DNA from: Methanobacteriota archaeon
GTDB lineage: Archaea; Halobacteriota; Bog-38; Methanoflorentales; Methanoflorentaceae
Direction: 5' to 3'
Length of the DNA stretch: 11,619 nt
NCBI GenBank assembly: GCA_003170935.1
Contig: PMYA01000073.1
Location: 1 to 11,619 of the forward strand
Part shown: piece after piece, positions 7,167 through 11,619 of the stretch
How the letters are laid out: each line of letters begins with the position of its first letter
Position numbering within the stretch: the stretch's first letter is position 1
Translations under genes and position numbers: made by a program
The notes under the pieces: model-generated
Databases searched by the model: none
The model's input: the letters and a program-made list of their open reading frames with translations, nothing else
What the model was told of the DNA's origin: nothing

Positions 7167-7232
7167 TGGGCTCGGCCGGATTCGAACCGGCGACCTCCGC
7201 CATGTCAAGGCGACGTCATAATCGACCGAGTT
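7167..7232 (-). other. 3' fragment of tRNA-Val(GAC): probable integration (att) core
   Basis: Read on the minus strand this is a tRNA from the D-loop to the discriminator base. The anticodon stem is TCGCC/GGCGG (7213-7209 and 7201-7197) around the loop TTGACAT (7208-7202), giving anticodon GAC (valine). The variable loop is AGGTC. The T-arm is GCCGG-TTCGAAT-CCGGC (7191-7175). The 3' acceptor strand is CGAGCCC (7174-7168) with discriminator A at 7167; CCA is not encoded. The matching 5' acceptor strand GGGCTCG is absent; the sequence before the D-loop is an unrelated, T-rich CAAGTTTTTC. The D-stem is also degraded. A tRNA 3' part joined directly to int on the same strand is the classic arrangement of an attP core. 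It is not a functional tRNA unless it is assembled from separate pieces. Confidence 0.8.
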
Positions 7233-7530
7233 ATACCGAAAAACTTGTGACTTGTTTTTTTTGGTTTTCATTTACAGGATCTAGGAATATCTCACGCATC
7301 TACGTGATGCCGCGCGTCAGCGTCACTCGGTACGGGTGCGCGCACGAGAGCAATATCTTCACGCTCGTGGCTTTCACCGGGAAGTTAAATGATGTTCTCA
7401 ATATGCCACTATGTGCGACTCGCAAAACTATTTTAACAATTACCCCTCTCATTTTAATAGAATTCTGCTAGTTTGCGCTGTTAGCATTCGCATTTGATCC
7501 GTGCTTGCTTAGCAATTATTTGCTACAAAA
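7233..7530. other. intergenic region between the att core and mre11, with several hairpins
   Basis: No convincing gene is present; the open frame 7163-7471 on the plus strand begins inside the tRNA antisense (FEPATSA-type peptide) and is an artefact. The stretch 7296-7369 can form three consecutive stems: GCATC/GATGC (7296-7310), GCGCG/CGCGC (7312-7343) and CACGAG/CTCGTG (7343-7369). An AT-rich ATTTTAATAG (7451-7460) is a possible TATA box for mre11. Promoters for int and mre11 must both lie here. Confidence 0.5.
7510..7525. repeat. inverted repeat next to the mre11 start
   Basis: TAGCAA (7510-7515) and TTGCTA (7520-7525) form a perfect 6-bp inverted repeat with a 4-base spacer, ending five bases before the GTG at 7531. 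Depending on the real transcription start it could be an operator or a hairpin in the mRNA leader. Confidence 0.45.
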
Positions 7531-8763
7531 GTGGATCGCAAAGCTGTGAATTTGTCATTGCAAAGAGGGGTGCTCGCGATCGGAACTCGACTCAGGTTTG
7601 TACATCTCAGCGACAGTCACTTGGGCTATCGACAATACGGATTAAAACGACGCCTGCAAGACTGGACCAGAGCAACACAAGAAATCGTCAACTACGCTGT
7701 CAAGAACGAGGTTGATTTTGTCCTGCACAGCGGCGACCTCTTTAACTCAAATTTAGTTGATCACACAACCCTCATCCACGTCATCAAAATACTAAATCCA
7801 CTAAAAGAAGCCGGGATTCCCTTTTTCGTGATCGATGGCAATCACGATAGGAGAAAAGGCTCTCAGAGCGACACGGCCAATAATGTCCTCGAATACCTAG
7901 AGCTGGTCGACTATCTTGGCCCAGATGGGGACAATCTTGAAAACGCGATTAGGCACATCGGCGATACAAATATCATAGGGCTCGGGTATCACGGCATCTA
8001 TCTGCGGTCAAAAATTGAGAATTTTTTCAATCAAATGCCGGATGCACCCAACATTATACTTTTGCACGCTGCAGTTGAGCATCACGTTGCCGAAGGGCAT
8101 CCGGATATTTCATTGTCAGAGCTTGAAATACTCAGGCCAAAAGCGGCGTATTTGGCACTCGGACACGCTCACAACAGCTTTCAGATAAGTGACTGGATTT
8201 TCAACCCCGGTAGCCCGGAATACTATAGATTCACTGATCAAGAGTATAAACGGGTCTTTTATGACGTGGAGTTAGAAGACGGGGTCGCCGAGGTTTCAGA
8301 AGTCGACGTTCGCAGCGCTCGCCCCATGGTTAGTCTCAATGTCGAGCTAGCCAGTACCGATCAAGCAACCGAAAAGGCCCTTGAACTGTTGGACAGAGAA
8401 AACACGGACAATCAACTTGCCGACTCTCTCGTCAGGGTGGTGTTCGGCGGTCAAGCCCCTCCGAATCTGAGCTTGGCCGAGTCAAAAGCAGCAATTGAGG
8501 TTCGCTACTCACCACTTTACTGTTTGATAATAGACAATACCGCAAGTGACGAAGGCGCGTTTTCTGAAGTCGAGACTTCGATGGACGAACTTGAACTCAA
8601 AATGTTTGAACACACGTTTTCCAGCTACGATCTGCAAGCACCAGACGTAGCCGCGTTTGCGCGAGGCATTATGAAAGAGGTACTCGATACGAGCCCTGCA
8701 AGTGCCGAAGACGCCAAAATGATAGCGCAGCACGTCTCAAGTTTTCGAAGAGAAACCTTATGA
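7531..8763 (+). CDS. mre11: Mre11-type DNA double-strand-break repair nuclease
   Basis: Mre11 is the Mn-dependent nuclease of the Mre11-Rad50 complex, which holds and trims broken DNA ends. The 410-residue frame contains the calcineurin-like phosphoesterase motifs in order: LSDSHLG (D28, H30), HSGDLFN, DGNHDRR, ILLHAAVEHH and GHAHNSF (GHxH), followed by FNPGSPEYYRF. The C-terminal part after about residue 280 is the variable cap and Rad50-binding region. The start is uncertain: known archaeal Mre11 proteins begin one to three residues before the RFVHLSD strand, whereas GTG 7531 gives 21 extra residues. GTG 7546 or GTG 7570 (397 aa) are possible, and none has a well-spaced Shine-Dalgarno sequence. 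The stop overlaps the rad50 start in ATGA, so the two are translationally coupled. The gene runs divergently from int. Confidence 0.95.
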   Translation: MDRKAVNLSLQRGVLAIGTRLRFVHLSDSHLGYRQYGLKRRLQDWTRATQEIVNYAVKNEVDFVLHSGDLFNSNLVDHTTLIHVIKILNPLKEAGIPFFVIDGNHDRRKGSQSDTANNVLEYLELVDYLGPDGDNLENAIRHIGDTNIIGLGYHGIYLRSKIENFFNQMPDAPNIILLHAAVEHHVAEGHPDISLSELEILRPKAAYLALGHAHNSFQISDWIFNPGSPEYYRFTDQEYKRVFYDVELEDGVAEVSEVDVRSARPMVSLNVELASTDQATEKALELLDRENTDNQLADSLVRVVFGGQAPPNLSLAESKAAIEVRYSPLYCLIIDNTASDEGAFSEVETSMDELELKMFEHTFSSYDLQAPDVAAFARGIMKEVLDTSPASAEDAKMIAQHVSSFRRETL

Positions 8764-11501
8764 AGATCGACAGCATTCGCCTTAGGAATATTCGGACATT
8801 CGTTGATTCGGGCGAAATCCTGCTTGGTGACGGTACGATTTCTATTTATGGGGAGAACGGCGCAGGAAAGAGCACCATTGTCGATTGTATAGGGCGGGCA
8901 ATTTTCGGTTTCGACCCGCAAGGAATCAAGTCTGCCGTAATTGATCATAGAGGGACCAAATACAAGCAAGGCGTGGTAGAATATCTTCTTAGGAAAGGCG
9001 AGACTGAAGGTTTAATCGAAGTCAAATTCTCCAGCAACGGAAAAGCGTTCCGCGTTGTAAACACACTCTCCCGTTCGGCGCCGCAAACGTGGGAGCTTTA
9101 CATCGACGAAAGGAACTCCAAACTATTCGGAAAGGAGGAAATCCACCAGCGAATCATAGATGAGCTTGGCATTTCGAGCGTCTACAATGATTCAGCCAGC
9201 AGTTTGTTTTCAAATGTCGTTTGTGTTCAACAAGGCAAGATCATCGATGAGTTCGAGTACAGCGCTCAAGCTCGTAAAGACCATTTTGACAGGGTGCTCG
9301 GGTTATACCGTTACAGGCAAGCCTTTGAAGATTCCAAGCACGTCAAGAACAACTTCAAAGAGCAGGCAATTAAGCATGACGGCGACGTTCGCGTACTCAA
9401 GTCAAGCGTTGAACACCTGGAGAAACAAATCGAGAGCCTGGAGGAACACGAAGATCAATCGATTATCTTAAAAAACGAGCTTAAAGACATCGAAAAAGAA
9501 ATAAGTTCAATAGGGACCCGAAAACAGGTTCTAGACGAGCTCAGTGAATCAATCATCAACCTGGAACGCGAGCTCCGTGATGCGGCGACCCAAATAGCTG
9601 CTCTAAAAATGAACCAGAGCAGTGTCGAAAGAGATCTGGCAGATAGTCGCAGGGCTAAGGCGGTAGTCGAAGCCAACCATCAATATTTTCTACGATACAA
9701 CAAGATCTCAGCTGAGCTTCAAACGGTGCGGGAGTATCTTCGACAAATTGCGAAACTTCAGGAAGATCATTTCGCCAAACAAGGGGACTGTGACCGTCTT
9801 GAAAATAGAAAGCAGAACAAAATAGCTGAATTAGATAATTTTCGAAACTTCAAACAAAGAGCCGAAGGGCTCAAAAAACACGCTGACGATTATAACAAGC
9901 TTCAGGCTGAATTAGAGACGTTACAGAGTAACCAACGGAAATATGAAACCCTCCAGGACAAACTAGACGAGAAGCACAAAACACTCAACGAATACAACGC
10001 AAAAATTAACGCGCTTGAGCTAGAACTGCGAAGTTACGACGCTCTAAAAACAGAAGCTGAGCTTTTGGAGGGTTTAAACAGGGAGTATAATGACATAATC
10101 GCGCTACTGGGCGAACGCAATGGCTTAAAGCGGCAATTTGAGAAGGAGTTGGCAGATCTGTTAGAAGGGATCTGCCCCTATACCCACGAAACCTGTGAGT
10201 CAATTTTAGAGCTCGGGCAAAAGCAGCGGCAAAAGCTGGAGAAACTTCAACAAGATCTGGTCAAACTGGAGTCACAAAAGAAAGAAAAATCGGGAGCTAT
10301 TGAGCAAGCCGCTGTAGCTGAAAAGCAACTCAGGATACTCGAAAAGAAGAAACACGAGCTTGACCTTCTAAAAGAGCAAGTGGACAGCGCCAACACCGAA
10401 ATCAAGCGATTGGTCGCCGATTCTGTCGTCTTAAGCGATTCTTCTGAAGCAATCAAAAACACAAAAGCACTTCTTGATGAGTTGAAACCACGAGCTGACG
10501 AGTTCAACTCGATATGGTACAATCTTCAAAGATTTGATGAACCTGCAGCGCTGAAAGAGATCTCTGAAGTCGAGGAAACACAATATCAACTCACCCGGGC
10601 GCTGGAACGCATTGATAGTGAAACGGCGAAGCTTTCTAAAGCAGGTGGGAACGAAGAAAATGAAACGAGACTTGCCCAGGAACTGCAGGAAGTGAAACCA
10701 GCGTATGATCTTTACTTAGCATCTAAAAGTAGCGCCGAGAAACTGGAAAACTTAGAGACCAGTTACGGTCAGTTATGCAGCAGACTTCAGGATTTGGAGG
10801 CCCAACGAGCCGAATTTGATAGCAAAGTCCTCGAAACTAAAGCGGTCTACGACAAACGGGAACATCAGCGAATCATTGAAGATCTAGAAGGGAAACAACG
10901 AGTTTTCAACGAAAAAAAAGGCGTCCTGACGCAATTACTCAAACAGATTGACCAAGAAAAGTCAATCAAAAGCGACGTTAAAGAGAAAAAAGAAGATCTA
11001 ATGGTCGCTGAAGTCGAACTTACTGAAATTGAATCCGACGCTAAATTCTTTGACGAGGTTCGCGCTAGTTTTAAGAAATTGAGCTCATTACGTCCCGTCT
11101 ACACGAGAGAGATTAGCAAGCACGCGGAGCGGTACTGGTCAAGTCTCGTCGGTGCAGGGTCTCAACTGTTTTGGCAGGAAGATTACCTAATCTTCAAAAC
11201 TATAAATGAAAATGTAATCTCGCTGTACGAAATGAGTGGCGGCGAGAAAATATCAGCATGCCTGAGCGTTCGCTTAGCGCTTCAGGAAGTTATCGGCGGA
11301 CTCGGCCTTTTCATTCTTGATGAACCTACTGTACATCTTGATGAGGAACGCCGTAACAACTTGGCTAGCCAAATAGGTGCAATTAAAGGATTAAGCCAAG
11401 TCATCGTCATAAGTCACGATGACGCTTTTCATTCGCATACTAGGCAGCAAATCACAATTCAAAGAGGATCTGACGGTGGCGGCAGCTCCGTTGAATGGTG
11501 A
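8760..11501 (+). CDS. rad50: Rad50-type ABC ATPase with coiled coils
   Basis: Rad50 is the ATPase partner of Mre11; two arms meet through a zinc hook and tether DNA ends. The 913-residue protein is of normal length. N-terminal lobe: Walker A GENGAGKST (31-39) and Q-loop CVQQGKI (Q157). A long coiled coil runs from about 170 to 780, full of E, K, Q and L heptads. At its middle is EGICPYTHETCESI with C472 and C479. C-terminal lobe: signature MSGGEK (S826), Walker B LGLFILDEPTVHLDEERR (D854, E855) and the switch histidine in VIVISHDD. The hook is C-x6-C with His476 inside, where the canonical family hook is C-P-x-C. The ATG overlaps the mre11 stop by four bases. No frame damage is seen. An SMC/SbcC-like relative is the only alternative, and pairing with mre11 argues for Rad50. 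Confidence 0.95.
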   Translation: MKIDSIRLRNIRTFVDSGEILLGDGTISIYGENGAGKSTIVDCIGRAIFGFDPQGIKSAVIDHRGTKYKQGVVEYLLRKGETEGLIEVKFSSNGKAFRVVNTLSRSAPQTWELYIDERNSKLFGKEEIHQRIIDELGISSVYNDSASSLFSNVVCVQQGKIIDEFEYSAQARKDHFDRVLGLYRYRQAFEDSKHVKNNFKEQAIKHDGDVRVLKSSVEHLEKQIESLEEHEDQSIILKNELKDIEKEISSIGTRKQVLDELSESIINLERELRDAATQIAALKMNQSSVERDLADSRRAKAVVEANHQYFLRYNKISAELQTVREYLRQIAKLQEDHFAKQGDCDRLENRKQNKIAELDNFRNFKQRAEGLKKHADDYNKLQAELETLQSNQRKYETLQDKLDEKHKTLNEYNAKINALELELRSYDALKTEAELLEGLNREYNDIIALLGERNGLKRQFEKELADLLEGICPYTHETCESILELGQKQRQKLEKLQQDLVKLESQKKEKSGAIEQAAVAEKQLRILEKKKHELDLLKEQVDSANTEIKRLVADSVVLSDSSEAIKNTKALLDELKPRADEFNSIWYNLQRFDEPAALKEISEVEETQYQLTRALERIDSETAKLSKAGGNEENETRLAQELQEVKPAYDLYLASKSSAEKLENLETSYGQLCSRLQDLEAQRAEFDSKVLETKAVYDKREHQRIIEDLEGKQRVFNEKKGVLTQLLKQIDQEKSIKSDVKEKKEDLMVAEVELTEIESDAKFFDEVRASFKKLSSLRPVYTREISKHAERYWSSLVGAGSQLFWQEDYLIFKTINENVISLYEMSGGEKISACLSVRLALQEVIGGLGLFILDEPTVHLDEERRNNLASQIGAIKGLSQVIVISHDDAFHSHTRQQITIQRGSDGGGSSVEW

Positions 11502-11537
11502 GATAGGGCACCGCTCGTTAAGCTAAATTGCTTGAGA

Positions 11538-11574
11538 ATCACGTTTTACAATTATACGCAAAACAAATCGTGAT
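11538..11574. repeat. inverted repeat downstream of rad50
   Basis: ATCACG (11538-11543) pairs with CGTGAT (11569-11574), and inside these TTTT can pair with AAAA. The structure lies 37 bases after the rad50 stop. It could mark the end of the mre11-rad50 transcript, but the T-run is short, so this is tentative. Nothing else is recognisable between 11502 and the window end. Confidence 0.4.
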
Positions 11575-11619
11575 ATGCAGTGATCTGAACAATCGCGTGA
11601 GACCTGATGTAGGCGGTAT

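Noticed and set aside
7167..7240. A complete or intron-containing tRNA-Val
   Set aside because: No GGGCTCG acceptor strand was found upstream on the minus strand as far as about 7300, and the D-stem does not pair. A trans-spliced 3' tRNA half is conceivable, but the leader is T-rich and lacks the GC-rich pairing extension expected of split tRNAs.
7163..7471. Plus-strand open frame of 102 codons starting MMGSAGFEPATSAM
   Set aside because: Its first residues are the well-known antisense translation of a tRNA T-arm, and the rest has no coding character. It is an artefact of the tRNA fragment.
1..11619. CRISPR array, rRNA or insertion sequence with terminal repeats
   Set aside because: No regularly spaced repeats, no rRNA-like sequence and no transposase were seen on either strand.

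Overview
The window is archaeal. It encodes a TATA-binding protein (TBP), an Orc1/Cdc6 replication initiator, an archaeal-type tyrosine integrase and an Mre11-Rad50 pair. TBP and the integrase C-terminus look most like Methanosarcinales/ANME-type (Halobacteriota) proteins, and a DUF169 protein at the left edge fits that. This placement is a judgement from memory of the families; no search was run.

Layout. Left part (1-3500): loosely packed and partly decayed. It holds the end of a DUF169 gene (1-474), a small hypothetical gene on the minus strand (583-900), a wrecked phage/plasmid-type primase (1074-1582), an intact zinc-ribbon DUF4145 gene (1639-2373), a C2H2 zinc-finger remnant with an in-frame stop (2378-2605), about 400 bases with no recognisable gene, and a small secreted protein whose best start is thrown out of frame by an 8-bp tandem duplication (3015-3491). 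Middle part, all on the minus strand: int (7103-5658), then orc1/cdc6 (5573-4401), then tbp (4148-3591). Right part, plus strand: mre11 and rad50 (7531-11501), overlapping by ATGA.

Between the divergent int and mre11 genes lies the 3' two thirds of a tRNA-Val(GAC) gene without its 5' acceptor strand. It is followed at once, on the same strand, by int. The int frame also reads straight back through the tRNA fragment. This is the expected form of an attP core of an SSV-like integrase that would be split on integration. It suggests that the window comes from a mobile element in free circular form, or from a junction of tandem elements, rather than from ordinary chromosome.

If so, the element carries its own replication initiator, its own general transcription factor and a complete DNA-end-processing complex. 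Rad50 has an unusual C-x6-C hook in place of the usual C-x2-C. The best candidates for something new are therefore the element itself, its gene-internal att site and its Rad50 hook.
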